Of a DNA stretch of 64,000 bases, positions 25,508 to 34,525 are shown in pieces. The translations under genes were made by a program, and so were the position numbers. The DNA comes from Occultella glacieicola. Lineage in GTDB: Bacteria > Actinomycetota > Actinomycetes > Actinomycetales > Beutenbergiaceae. The DNA lies in assembly GCF_004353825.1 (NCBI RefSeq), contig NZ_SMNA01000007.1, positions 248,001 through 312,000 on the forward strand, given 5' to 3'. The notes beneath the pieces were generated by a model. It was not told the origin of the DNA. It saw nothing but the letters and a program-made list of their open reading frames with translations, and made no database searches. Within the stretch, counting starts at the first letter, position 1. Each line of letters opens with the position of its first letter.

Positions 25508-27025
25508 TCAGGCCTCGGTGTCCCCGTCGACCCAGTCGAAGGTCTTCGTGACGGCCTTCTTCCAGTTCCGGTAGAGGCGCTCGCGGTCGCCGGAGTCCAT
25601 CGAGGGCTCCCACCGCTTGTCCTCGGCCCAGTTGTCGATGACGTCCTGCTCACCGCTCCAGAAGCCGACCGCGATCCCGGCGGCGTAGGCGGCACCGAGC
25701 GCGGTCGTCTCGGCGACCTGCGGACGGACCACCGGCACGCCCAGGATGTCCGCCTGGAACTGCATGAGCGTCTCGTTGGCGATCATGCCGCCGTCGACCT
25801 TCAGTTCGGTCAGGTCGACGCCCGAGTCCGCGTTCATGGCATCGAGCACCTCGCGGGTCTGGAACGCGGTGGCCTCCAGGACGGCGCGAGCGATGTGGCC
25901 CTTGTTCACGTACCGGGTCAGGCCTACCAGGGCGCCGCGCGCGTCCGCCCGCCAGTACGGCGCGAACAGGCCCGAGAACGCGGGCACGAAGTACGCGCCG
26001 CCGTTGTCGTCGACCGACTTGGCCAGGTCCTCGACCTCCGGGGCGGAGGAGATGATGCCGAGGTTGTCCCGCAGCCACTGCACGAGGGATCCCGTGACCG
26101 CGATGGAGCCCTCGAGGGCGTACACGGCAGGCTGGTCACCGATCTTGTAGCAGACGGTGGTGAGCAGGCCGTTCTCGGACGGGATCTGCTCCGTGCCCGT
26201 GTTGATGAGCATGAAGTTGCCGGTGCCGTAGGTGTTCTTGGCCATGCCGACCTCGAAGCAGGCCTGGCCGAACGTGGCGGCCTGCTGGTCGCCGAGGATC
26301 CCTGAGATCGGCACGCCGGGGACCATGCCGCCCTCGCGGCCCTTGCCGTAGACCTCGGAGGAGGAGCGGATCTCGGGCAGCATCGACGTCGGGATGCCCA
26401 TGTCCGCCGCGATCTCGGCGTCCCAGTCGAGCGTCGACAGGTCCATCAGCATCGTTCGGGAGGCGTTCGTCACGTCGGTGATGTGGACGCCACCGTCCTT
26501 GCCGCCGGTCATGTTCCACAGCACCCAGGTGTCGGTGTTGCCGAACAGCAGGTCCCCGGCCTCGGCCTTCGCCCGGGCACCCTCGACGTTGTCCAGGATC
26601 CACTTGACCTTGGGGCCGGAGAAGTAGGTGGCCAGCGGCAGGCCGACCTTCGCCTTGTACTTCTCGGCGCCCTCGTCGCCACCGAGTTCCTCGACGATCT
26701 TCTGCGTGCGAGTGTCCTGCCAGACGATCGCGTTGTAGACGGGCTCACCGGTGTTCTTGTCCCAGACCACCGCGGTCTCGCGCTGGTTCGTGATGCCGAC
26801 GGCGGCGATGTCGCGGTGGGTCAGGTTGGCCCGGGTCAGGGCCAGAGCCACGACCTCGCGGACGTTCTTCCAGATCTCCAGGGCGTCGTGCTCCACCCAC
26901 CCCGCCTTGGGAAAGATCTGCTCGTGCTCGAGCTGCCCGGACTCCACGATCTGACCGGAGTGGTTGAAGATGATCGCCCGGGAACTGGTGGTGCCCTGAT
27001 CGATGGCGAGTACGTAGTCGGCCAT
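25508..27025 (-). CDS. glpK: Glycerol kinase
   Basis: 505 residues from ATG 27025, preceded by AGAGGAAA; a GTG at 27040 is in frame but lies in the RBS region. FGGY family: [21 protein letters not shown] (phosphate loop), [28 protein letters not shown], and [24 protein letters not shown]. It makes sn-glycerol 3-phosphate from glycerol and ATP in the cytoplasm. Third gene of glpD-glpF-glpK, completing uptake, phosphorylation and oxidation of glycerol. Confidence 0.96.
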   Translation of the reverse strand: MADYVLAIDQGTTSSRAIIFNHSGQIVESGQLEHEQIFPKAGWVEHDALEIWKNVREVVALALTRANLTHRDIAAVGITNQRETAVVWDKNTGEPVYNAIVWQDTRTQKIVEELGGDEGAEKYKAKVGLPLATYFSGPKVKWILDNVEGARAKAEAGDLLFGNTDTWVLWNMTGGKDGGVHITDVTNASRTMLMDLSTLDWDAEIAADMGIPTSMLPEIRSSSEVYGKGREGGMVPGVPISGILGDQQAATFGQACFEVGMAKNTYGTGNFMLINTGTEQIPSENGLLTTVCYKIGDQPAVYALEGSIAVTGSLVQWLRDNLGIISSAPEVEDLAKSVDDNGGAYFVPAFSGLFAPYWRADARGALVGLTRYVNKGHIARAVLEATAFQTREVLDAMNADSGVDLTELKVDGGMIANETLMQFQADILGVPVVRPQVAETTALGAAYAAGIAVGFWSGEQDVIDNWAEDKRWEPSMDSGDRERLYRNWKKAVTKTFDWVDGDTEA

Positions 27026-27134
27026 GGTGTTTCCTCTCACTTCCTTGTGGTGCGCCCGGCGGGGCGGGCGTTTCGTGCGATGGGGTCATGGTCGGCCGGG
27101 CGCGAGCCCGTGCGGGACGCGCCCGGCCGGTGGA

Positions 27135-27884
27135 TCAGAGGGTCGCGGTGGCGAGCAGACCGGCGATGACACCGCCGACGATCGGACCGGCGACCGGCAC
27201 CCAGGAGTAGCCCCAGTCGCTGGAGCCCTTGCCCTTGATCGGCAGCAGTGCGTGCGCGATCCGGGGACCGAGGTCACGCGCCGGGTTGATGGCGTACCCG
27301 GTCGGGCCACCGAGGCTGGCGCCGATGCCGACCACCAGGAGTGCGACGGCGAGCGGCCCGAGGCCCGAGGGTGTGTGGCCGAACGCGATGATCACGAAGA
27401 CCAGCACGAACGTCCCGATGACCTCGGTGATGAAGTTCCACCCGTAGGACCGGATCGCAGGCCCGGTCGAGAAGACGGCGAGCTTGGTGCCGTCGTCCGC
27501 GGGCTCGTCGAAGTGCTGCTTGTAGGCCAGCCAGCACACCACGGCACCGATGAACGCGCCGATCATCTGAGCGAGGATGTAGACGAACGCGTTCGGGACG
27601 GTGCCCGCGATGGCCTCGAGCCCTGCGTCGGGGTTCCCCGGGAAGAACTCCGCCCCGTTGGCGAGGAGTCCGAGGGTGACGGCGGGGTTGATGTGGGCGC
27701 CGGTCGAGAACGCGACGTACACGCCCGCGAACACCGCCAGACCCCATCCGAAGTTGATCAGGAGCCATCCCCCGTTGTTGCCCTTGGTCCGGGGCAGCAC
27801 CACATTGGCCACCACGCCACACCCGAGCAACGTCAACATTGCGGTTCCCAGCACTTCAGGCAAGAAGATCGCACCGAAGTCCAT
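27135..27884 (-). CDS. glpF: Glycerol uptake facilitator (aquaglyceroporin)
   Basis: 249 residues, six membrane segments. Both NPA boxes are intact: HINPAVT (64-70) and AINPARDLGPR (198-208); the Arg and Asp after the second NPA are typical of glycerol rather than water channels. It carries glycerol across the membrane by diffusion, trapped by GlpK downstream. About 90 bases separate it from glpD upstream and 109 from glpK downstream. Confidence 0.94.
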   Translation of the reverse strand: MDFGAIFLPEVLGTAMLTLLGCGVVANVVLPRTKGNNGGWLLINFGWGLAVFAGVYVAFSTGAHINPAVTLGLLANGAEFFPGNPDAGLEAIAGTVPNAFVYILAQMIGAFIGAVVCWLAYKQHFDEPADDGTKLAVFSTGPAIRSYGWNFITEVIGTFVLVFVIIAFGHTPSGLGPLAVALLVVGIGASLGGPTGYAINPARDLGPRIAHALLPIKGKGSSDWGYSWVPVAGPIVGGVIAGLLATATL

Positions 27885-27974
27885 GTTGTGCCTCTCTTTC
27901 TGATTCGGGAGGAACTATTTCGTGAACGCCCCATCGCGCCACAACGCACATACTGCCGCTGCGCGGCCTTGTGG

Positions 27975-29711
27975 TCAGGAAGGCTCGGCGAGCGAAATCA
28001 TCGGGGCGATGTCGCCGGCCTGGAGTCGTGCGTGCTCCCCCTCCTCGTCCGTCGCGGTCTGGGCGGCTGCCTCGGTCGCCGCACGGCGGTCGAGGTAGGA
28101 ACGCCGCTCGGTCTCGCGGCGGGAGGAGTCCCACCCGAGGATCGGTGCGATGATGTCGAGGATCTCGTCCAGGGCTCCCACGCCGGCGTCCGGGACCTCG
28201 TACTCGAGGCGGGTCCGGTGCACCAGCACGTCCTCGAGATGCAGGACGAGTTCGTGGGTGGCGGCGAACGCGATCTCCGCGCGCAGGTACGCCGGAGCGT
28301 GCTCCAGCGGCCGGGCCAGGTCCGGTTGGGCCTCGACCGAGGCGACGATCTGGGTCAGTTGGGAGCCGTACCGGTGCAGCAGGTGGTCGACCATCGCCTT
28401 CGTCCAGCCGTACTTCTCGGCGAACGCCCGGGACTTGCGACGAACGGCCTGCAGCCCCACGGCCCCGGCGAGCGGGATGTGGTCGGTGATCGACGGCAGC
28501 GACTGGGCCCGGTCGCCGAGGGCGAAGTCGACGGCGTCCTTGGCCATGACCCGGTAGGTGGTGAGCTTCCCGCCGGCGATCGCCGTCAGCCCGGGGGCCA
28601 CGGAGGCCACGGTGTGCTCGCGGGAGACCTTCGCCGAGGAAGTGCCCTCCTTCGTGCCCGGCTGCAGCAGCGGGCGCAGCCCGGCCCAGGTACCGACGAT
28701 GTCGTCCTTGGTGAGCGGCTCGGCGAGGACGGCGTTGGCGTGTTCGAGCACGTACTCGATGTCGGTGTTCGTGGCCACGGGGTGACGCAGTTCCTGCGTC
28801 CAGGGCGTGTCCGTGGTGCCGATCACCCAGTACCGGGACCACGGGATCACGAACAGCACGCTCTTCTCGGTCTGCAGGATCAGGCCCTTCTCGCCGCGGA
28901 TCCGCTCACGCGGCACCACGATGTGGATGCCCTTGGAGGCGAGCACGTGCAGCCCACCCTCCTCGGCGGCGAGGCCCTCGGTCTCCTCCGTCCACACCCC
29001 GGTGGCGTTGATCACCTGGTCGGCCCTGACCGTGTGGCGGGCACCGGTCTCGGCGTCGACCAACACCGCGCCGTCCACCCGGTCGGCGGTCTTGGTCAGC
29101 TCGACCACCTGCGTCCGGGAGGCTGCCAGCGCGCCGTACTCGGCGGCGGTGCGGACCAGGGTCACCACGAGGCGGGCGTCGTCGACGCTTGCGTCCCAGT
29201 ACTGGATCGCGCCGATCGCGGCGTCGTGGCGCAGGTCCGGGAACACCCGCTCGAGTTCCTTGCGGGAGATGTGCTTGTGGAACGGCATGGCCCGGCGCCG
29301 CGAGGACAGCGAGGCGAGCGCGTCGTAGAGCCCGACGCCGGAGCCGACGTAGAACCGCTGCCAGAACCGGTGCTCGAGCGGGTACAGGAACGGCACCGGG
29401 CGGACCAGGTGCGGTGCGATCTCGGTGAGCAGCAGGTCCCGCTCGGTGAGCGCCTCGTGCACCAGCGTGAAGTCGAGCATCTGCAGGTAGCGGAGGCCGC
29501 CGTGCACGAGCTTGCTGGACCGGCTCGAGGTCCCGGAGGCCCAGTCCTGGGCCTCCACGATGCCCACCCGCAGGCCACGGGTCGCGGCGTCGAGGGCGAT
29601 CCCTGCGCCGGTCACGCCGCCCCCGATCACAAGGACGTCGAGCGGTGTGCCGTCGGACATCGCGGCGAGAGCATCGGTTCGGGTCTGGGCGGTCAGCGCA
29701 ATGGTGGCCAC
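27975..29711 (-). CDS. glpD: Glycerol-3-phosphate dehydrogenase (FAD-dependent, GlpD type)
   Basis: 578 residues from GTG 29711, with GGAGAGGAAC about 7 bases upstream; the frame is open further upstream but that part overlaps the promoter. LDVLVIGGGVTGAGIALDAATRGLRVGIVEAQDWASGTSSRSSKL is cut here to its key features: the GGGVTGAG FAD loop and the GTSSRSSKLVHGG substrate motif. It passes electrons from glycerol 3-phosphate to the quinone pool at the membrane, here presumably menaquinone made by the men genes of this window. First gene of glpD-glpF-glpK, divergent from a SorC-family regulator. Confidence 0.95.
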   Translation of the reverse strand: MATIALTAQTRTDALAAMSDGTPLDVLVIGGGVTGAGIALDAATRGLRVGIVEAQDWASGTSSRSSKLVHGGLRYLQMLDFTLVHEALTERDLLLTEIAPHLVRPVPFLYPLEHRFWQRFYVGSGVGLYDALASLSSRRRAMPFHKHISRKELERVFPDLRHDAAIGAIQYWDASVDDARLVVTLVRTAAEYGALAASRTQVVELTKTADRVDGAVLVDAETGARHTVRADQVINATGVWTEETEGLAAEEGGLHVLASKGIHIVVPRERIRGEKGLILQTEKSVLFVIPWSRYWVIGTTDTPWTQELRHPVATNTDIEYVLEHANAVLAEPLTKDDIVGTWAGLRPLLQPGTKEGTSSAKVSREHTVASVAPGLTAIAGGKLTTYRVMAKDAVDFALGDRAQSLPSITDHIPLAGAVGLQAVRRKSRAFAEKYGWTKAMVDHLLHRYGSQLTQIVASVEAQPDLARPLEHAPAYLRAEIAFAATHELVLHLEDVLVHRTRLEYEVPDAGVGALDEILDIIAPILGWDSSRRETERRSYLDRRAATEAAAQTATDEEGEHARLQAGDIAPMISLAEPS

Positions 29712-29803
29712 GTTGTTCCTCTCCTCCTCGAGCCTGCCTTCGGGCCGCGCGATCCACGTCGGACGCCGACCCAGCTGGCCCTGGGGGACATGTTTGCCCG
29801 CTC

Positions 29804-29839
29804 CGCACGAGTGCGCAATCATCGTGCACGAATGTGCAA
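29804..29839. promoter_or_regulatory. Tandem operator between glpD and its divergent regulator
   Basis: Two copies of (C/T)GCACGA(G/A)TG(C/T)GCAA start at 29804 and 29825, exactly 21 bases (two helical turns) apart. Each is a palindrome of type TGCAC-GAAT-GTGCA. The site is probably bound by the SorC-family protein encoded alongside. Confidence 0.65.
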
Positions 29840-29883
29840 CGCCGCTCGGGCGACGTGAGCGATACGTGAAGGCGAGGTATGCG

Positions 29884-30870
29884 ATGCGTGAGGACGACGC
29901 CTTCCGGGCGGCCACGATGTACTACCTGCAGGACCAGACCATGGACGTGATCGCCCGGACGCTCGGGGTGTCCCGCTCCACCGTGTCCCGGCTGATCAAG
30001 TCCGCCCGGGACGACGGCATGGTGCGGATCTCACTGCGTCCGCCGAGCAGCACCGGGTCCCAGCTCGGGCACCGGCTGGCTGCGACGTTCGGGATCAAGG
30101 CGCATGTGGTCTCCGTCCGGGAGAGCGCCTCGGAGGTGCACCGGCTCGAGCAGGTGGCGATGGTCGCAGCCGGCCTGATCTCCGAGTGGTTCTCCTCGGA
30201 CATGGTGCTCGGCGTGGCCTGGGGCACCACGGTCGCGGCGATCTCCCGCCACCTGAAGTCCTCGCCGAGCCGCGGCAGCGTGGTGGTGCAACTGAACGGC
30301 GCCGCGAACACCTACGCGAGCGGGGTCACCTACGCCAGCGACCTGATCGCCGCGATCGCCGCCGCGTTCGACTCCACGATGTACCACTTCCCGGTGCCCG
30401 CGTTCTTCGACTACCCGGAGACGAAGCGCCTGATGTGGCGCGAGCGAAGCGTGCAACGGGTGCTCGAGATGCAGCGTCGGGTCGACGTCGCGCTCTTCGG
30501 CGTCGGGGCCCTGTCGGCCGAGGTGCCCTCCCACGTGTACTCCTCCGGATATCTTGACGACGCCGAGATCGCCTCCCTCGTCGACGACCGCGTGGTCGGC
30601 GACGTGTGCACAGTCTTCCTGCGCGGGGACGGCAGCTTCCGGGACATCGAGATCAACGCCCGGGCCACCGGGCCGACCCCGCGGGAGCTGCGCACGATCA
30701 AACGCCGCGTGTGCGTCGTGGTCGGCGAGGCGAAGGGTCACGCGCTGCTCGGGGCGCTCCGGGCCAGGGTCGTGACGGACCTGATCACCGATGAGACCAC
30801 GGCCCGATATGTCCTGGGCCTGTTGCGCGGCGCGCCCGGCTCGCCCGCGGGTGGCAGGCTGGGGCCGTGA
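29884..30870 (+). CDS. SorC/DeoR-type sugar-binding transcriptional regulator, probable glycerol regulator
   Basis: 328 residues from ATG 29884 (GGCGAGG upstream; GTG 29866 is possible). N-terminal helix-turn-helix ATMYYLQDQTMDVIARTLGVSRSTVSRLIKSARDDGMV, with the SorC-type effector domain behind it (LGVAWGTTV, QLNGA, VALFGVGAL, GDVCTVFL). Effectors of this family are phosphorylated sugars, so glycerol 3-phosphate or dihydroxyacetone phosphate is plausible. It is divergent from glpDFK with tandem operators between them. The last 4 bases overlap the argA-like gene. Confidence 0.85.
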   Translation: MREDDAFRAATMYYLQDQTMDVIARTLGVSRSTVSRLIKSARDDGMVRISLRPPSSTGSQLGHRLAATFGIKAHVVSVRESASEVHRLEQVAMVAAGLISEWFSSDMVLGVAWGTTVAAISRHLKSSPSRGSVVVQLNGAANTYASGVTYASDLIAAIAAAFDSTMYHFPVPAFFDYPETKRLMWRERSVQRVLEMQRRVDVALFGVGALSAEVPSHVYSSGYLDDAEIASLVDDRVVGDVCTVFLRGDGSFRDIEINARATGPTPRELRTIKRRVCVVVGEAKGHALLGALRARVVTDLITDETTARYVLGLLRGAPGSPAGGRLGP

Positions 30871-31463
30871 TTCCCGATGGCACCGACAGCATCGACAACA
30901 CCGGCGCGACCGCCCACCCCGGGCCGGTCGGCGAGTCCGAGGTACGGATCCGGCCGGCGCTCCCGCGGGACGTGCCGACGATCCGGAGCCTGGTCGAGCC
31001 ATACGCCGAGCGCCGGATCCTGCTCGCGAAGGACCTGGTCGGCTACTACGAGGGCGTCCAGGAGTTCCTGGTGGCGCAGGTCGGCACGGACGTGGTCGGT
31101 TGCGGCGCCCTGCACGTGATGTGGGAGGACCTCGCCGAGGTGCGCACGCTCGCGGTGCACGAGGGCAGCCGTGGCACCGGCATCGGACACCTCATGCTCG
31201 AGGCGCTCCTGGCCCGGGCCCGCGACCTCGGCCTCACGCGCGTCTTCTGCCTGACGTTCGAGGTGGACTTCTTCACCCGGCACGGGTTCGCGCCGATCGT
31301 CGGTGACGTGGTCGACGAGCGTGTGTTCCACGAACTGCTGCTCTCCCGCGACGACGGCATCGCCGAGTTCCTCGACCTGGCCAGGGTGAAGCCGAACACG
31401 CTCGGCAACACCCGCATGCTGAAGGTCCTGGACCGGCCCGACGGCGCCGCCGCGGCGTCGTAG
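30867..31463 (+). CDS. argA: Amino-acid N-acetyltransferase (N-acetylglutamate synthase, actinobacterial ArgA type)
   Basis: 198 residues, GTG start overlapping the regulator stop by 4 bases. A single GNAT domain: VRTLAVHEGSRGTGIGHLMLEALL holds the acetyl-CoA loop RGTGIG, and VFCLTFEVDFFTRHGFAPI follows. Short stand-alone ArgA proteins of this type (like mycobacterial Rv2747) acetylate glutamate, or glutamine, as the first step of arginine synthesis. No other arginine gene is adjacent. The first 25 residues are poorly ordered. Confidence 0.82.
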   Translation: MIPDGTDSIDNTGATAHPGPVGESEVRIRPALPRDVPTIRSLVEPYAERRILLAKDLVGYYEGVQEFLVAQVGTDVVGCGALHVMWEDLAEVRTLAVHEGSRGTGIGHLMLEALLARARDLGLTRVFCLTFEVDFFTRHGFAPIVGDVVDERVFHELLLSRDDGIAEFLDLARVKPNTLGNTRMLKVLDRPDGAAAAS

Positions 31464-31487
31464 GTGCCGCACCGGGGCGCGGGCTGC

Positions 31488-32036
31488 TCAGGCGCGCGAC
31501 ATCGGCGCGAGCAGCACCCTGACCCGCACGATCGCCAGGACGACCGCGACCTGGAGGGTCAGGACGGCTCCGACCGCGGCGCCGAGCAGGCCGGCCGGGG
31601 CGGCGATCGCCCAGGCCGCGACGCCGACGACCGCGGCGGCCACCACGACCCGGAGCAGGATCGCGAGCCGGCGCGCGGTGTGCTCGACGGTTCGGGTCGG
31701 CAGGTGGCTGCGCGCTGCTCCGCGCGAGTCGGGGCTGCCGGGCTCACCGACCCCGCGCAGGATCGTGGCCAGGCCCAGCCCCGCCACCACCGCGCCGGTG
31801 ATCGCGAGCAGTTGGCCGGCCCCGAGGAGCGTGAGCCCGGCGATCATCGGCAGGTCCCGGCCCTGCTGACCCGCCATGCTGAGAGCACCGGCGCCGATGA
31901 GGCCCAGCACCAGGGCCACCGCACACATCGCGAGCAGGGTCCGGGTGTGGGCCTGTACGGCACGTGAGATCACCACGTCCGCCGGGGTCCCGACGGGCGC
32001 CGATCCCGATTCCGGCGCCGGAGATGGGGAGGTCAC
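31488..32036 (-). CDS. Four-helix membrane protein, function unknown
   Basis: 182 residues from GTG 32036. Four hydrophobic segments (about 35-58, 67-92, 122-143 and 148-170) with short loops and a Pro/Ser-rich cytoplasmic N-terminus. No recognised domain. It lies directly downstream of mutY on the same strand and converges with the argA-like gene. The GTG has only a weak Shine-Dalgarno, so the start is approximate. Confidence 0.6.
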   Translation of the reverse strand: MTSPSPAPESGSAPVGTPADVVISRAVQAHTRTLLAMCAVALVLGLIGAGALSMAGQQGRDLPMIAGLTLLGAGQLLAITGAVVAGLGLATILRGVGEPGSPDSRGAARSHLPTRTVEHTARRLAILLRVVVAAAVVGVAAWAIAAPAGLLGAAVGAVLTLQVAVVLAIVRVRVLLAPMSRA

Positions 32037-32122
32037 GACATCCGAGCCTACCGGCCGCGTGTCCGGCTGCCCCGTCCCGCGATCGGAGGGCCTCCACCGG
32101 AGGCTCGCGGGCGCGGGAGTCC

Positions 32123-33097
32123 TCAGGTGAGCGGCAGCGCGTAGCCCAGCACGACGCCGTCGGGCGCCGTCGTCGCCGCGACCAGCCCGTCCGTGAGCAG
32201 CCCCGCCAGGGCCCGCTCGTACTGCGGGCCCGGCTCCCAGGCCCGGGCCAGGTCCGTCGGCGTCACCGGGCCGGTCGCCTGCCGCACCATCGCCAGGATC
32301 CGACCCCGGGCCTGGCGATCCGTGCCGTGCCAGGCCTGGGTCCGCCGGTTCGAGGCATGGGCGTCGGCCGGGCGTCCGGCGAGCAGCCAGGCACACTCGG
32401 TCCGCACCGGGCAGGCGGAACAGGACGGGGCGCGGGCCGTGCAGACCAGCGCACCGAGTTCCATCAGCGCCGCGTTCCACCGCGCCGACTCCTCGTCGCC
32501 GTCCGGCAGCAGGGCGCGGGCGCGTTCGGACTCGGCCACCACCTGGGTCGGCGGCGGTAGCGCGCGCCCGCCGACCAGCCGGGCCAGAACGCGGCGCACG
32601 TTCGTGTCCAGCACGACGGCACGGCGGCGGTACGCGAAGGCCGTCACCGCGGCCGCGGTGTAGGTGCCGACGCCGGGCAGGGCGAGCAGGTCCGCCATCC
32701 CAGTGGGGACCAGGCCGCCGTGGTCGCGGCTGATCGCGGCCGCCGCCTCCCGCAGCCGCAGGGCCCGGCGGGGGTAGCCGAGCCGGTCCCAGGCCCGCAG
32801 CACGTCCGCTGGGCTGGCGGCGGCCAGGTCGGCCGGGGACGGCCACCGTGCCATCCAGTCCCGCCACCTCGGCTCCACCCGGGCGACCGGGGTCTGCTGC
32901 AGCATGATCTCGCTGACCAGCACGCCCCAGGCGCCGGTCGCCGGGTCACGCCAGGGCAGGTCCCTGGCCTCGGCGGCGAACCAGTCGAGCAACGCCGTGT
33001 GCAGATCGGACGCCGACGAACCAGGCACGTGCCGGCGCGTCCGGATGGGAGCGGCACCATGAGCAGCGACGTCGCCGAGGTCCACCGGTGTCGTCAT
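32123..33097 (-). CDS. mutY: Adenine DNA glycosylase
   Basis: 324 residues. Endonuclease III-type fold: SEIMLQQTPVARV with catalytic Glu63, helix-hairpin-helix LPGVGTYTA (140-148), catalytic Asp164 in VLDTNVRR, and a 4Fe-4S cluster from Cys219, 226, 229 and 235 (C-x6-C-x2-C-x5-C). The C-terminal domain is short and lacks a clear NUDIX-like MutT part, as in many actinobacterial MutY. It removes adenine mispaired with 8-oxoguanine. Confidence 0.93.
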   Translation of the reverse strand: MTTPVDLGDVAAHGAAPIRTRRHVPGSSASDLHTALLDWFAAEARDLPWRDPATGAWGVLVSEIMLQQTPVARVEPRWRDWMARWPSPADLAAASPADVLRAWDRLGYPRRALRLREAAAAISRDHGGLVPTGMADLLALPGVGTYTAAAVTAFAYRRRAVVLDTNVRRVLARLVGGRALPPPTQVVAESERARALLPDGDEESARWNAALMELGALVCTARAPSCSACPVRTECAWLLAGRPADAHASNRRTQAWHGTDRQARGRILAMVRQATGPVTPTDLARAWEPGPQYERALAGLLTDGLVAATTAPDGVVLGYALPLT

Positions 33098-33252
33098 GGC
33101 ACCAAGCCTAGGTTGATCGGCCTCAGCGGGTTCGCTCCGCCCGGCGAACCCGAACCGCGGCGTCGACCGAGCCCGTTTCCGGCCAGCGAGCCCTTCGCGC
33201 GGCGCTCGGTCGGTCGGGCCGTGCTCGGTCGGCGGGGCGCCCGAGTGCTGCA

Positions 33253-34050
33253 TCAGCCGCGGCGCCGCCCGGAACCGCCGCGCCGCCGACCGGTGGACCC
33301 GCGCGCGCCACCCTTGCCGCGTCGCCCACCGGGGGGAGTGCGCTGTTTCCTGCCGGACGTCGCACCCCGCTCTGCGGCGCCGGCTGCGGGGGAGGCACCG
33401 CCGTCGGGCTCGGTCCGGCGACCGCGCGAGGAGTTCACGGTCCGCCCACGGACGATGCCGACGAGGTCCTCCACCTGGTCGGTGGTGCGCTCGCTGACCC
33501 AGGTGAGCTGCACCGGCGCCAGGGGGCCGCCGTCGAACGTCCGGTGGGTCACGTCCTTGCGGTGGTGCAGCCGGGCCAGTGATTTCGGCACGATGAGCAC
33601 CCCGATGCCCGCGGCCACGAGCTCCACGGCGGCCGCGGTCGTGGCGGGCCGGTCGCGGGCACCGATCCCGGGCAGGCCGGCCGGGTCCGCGAACAGGACG
33701 TCGTCGAGCGGATGGAGGACGACCTGTTCGGCGAGGTCCGAGGCGGTCACGGGCTCGTCGGTGTCGAGGGCGGCGAACAGGTGGTCGCGGGCGACCACGA
33801 CCACCGGGACCTCCTCGTACACCGTGATGGCGCTGAACCTCGCGCCGTCGAGCGGCGGGCGGGCCAGGGCGGCGTCCGCGCGTCCGGCGACCAGGTCGTC
33901 GGCGGCCCTCGCCGCGTCCAGCGGCACGAGGGTCAGTGGGATCCGGTGCCGCTCCCGCCAGATCGTGGCCCACTTGGCAGGGGTGACCCCGGGAACGTAG
34001 CCGAGCCGGAAGCCCGGGACCGCCGCGGGTTCGTCGGGTCCGGCCTCCAT
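33253..34050 (-). CDS. LysR-type substrate-binding domain protein lacking a DNA-binding domain
   Basis: 265 residues. The sequence begins FRLGYVPGVTPAKWATIWRERHRIPLTLVPLD and continues as a LysR effector-binding fold (VPVVVVARDHLFAALD, VAAGIGVLIVPKSLARL), but no winged helix precedes it. The last about 60 residues are an Arg/Gly/Ser-rich basic tail. Divergent from a DUF5997 gene, a pairing I recall in other actinobacteria. It may bind a small molecule, with the basic tail contacting nucleic acid; this is inference. Confidence 0.78.
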   Translation of the reverse strand: MEAGPDEPAAVPGFRLGYVPGVTPAKWATIWRERHRIPLTLVPLDAARAADDLVAGRADAALARPPLDGARFSAITVYEEVPVVVVARDHLFAALDTDEPVTASDLAEQVVLHPLDDVLFADPAGLPGIGARDRPATTAAAVELVAAGIGVLIVPKSLARLHHRKDVTHRTFDGGPLAPVQLTWVSERTTDQVEDLVGIVRGRTVNSSRGRRTEPDGGASPAAGAAERGATSGRKQRTPPGGRRGKGGARGSTGRRRGGSGRRRG

Positions 34051-34087
34051 CCGCTCACCCTAACGGTGAGGACCTACTCTGGTGCCC

Positions 34088-34462
34088 ATGAGTACCAAGG
34101 ACTCCTCCCAGACGATGAAGCCGACCACCGCGGCGAAGCGGCTCGGCATCTACCTGCCGGCGGCGCCGGAGGAGTTCCGGGCGTCCACACCCAGCCGGGC
34201 GGAGCTGGAGGATCTGGAGCGCAACCCCCCGGAGTGGTTGGTGGCGCTGCGTCGCAACGGCCCGCACCCGCGGCCCGTGGTGGCGGGCCGGCTCGGGGTC
34301 TCGATCAGCGGGCTCGCCCGCGGCGGGGTGAGCGAGGCCCTCACCACCGAGCAGATCCAGGCCCTGCGCGACGACCCGCCGCAGTGGCTGGTGGCCGAGC
34401 GGGCGATCCAGGCCAAGGTCCGCGCCGAGGAGGAGCGGCTGCGCACCGAGCGCGCCGACTGA
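34088..34462 (+). CDS. DUF5997 family protein
   Basis: 124 residues from ATG 34088. The core TMKPTTAAKRLGIYLPAAPEEFR, NPPEWLVALRRNGPHPRPVVAGRLGVSISGLARGG and LTTEQIQALRDDPPQWLVAER is the conserved actinobacterial family DUF5997. GVSISGLARGGV looks helix-turn-helix-like. It is divergent from the HTH-less LysR-type binding protein, so the two could together supply sensing and DNA binding. Confidence 0.78.
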   Translation: MSTKDSSQTMKPTTAAKRLGIYLPAAPEEFRASTPSRAELEDLERNPPEWLVALRRNGPHPRPVVAGRLGVSISGLARGGVSEALTTEQIQALRDDPPQWLVAERAIQAKVRAEEERLRTERAD

Positions 34463-34525
34463 GAAGCCCACCACACCCCGGAGAGCCTCGGCGGAGTTCG
34501 CCACGAGCGGCGTTACCGTCGGGTC

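Noticed and set aside
27024-29858. Very long open frame on the plus strand antisense to glpK, glpF and glpD
   Set aside because: A GC-bias shadow: its translation is Arg/Gly/Asp/His-rich low complexity without domains, while the opposite strand encodes three unambiguous glycerol genes.
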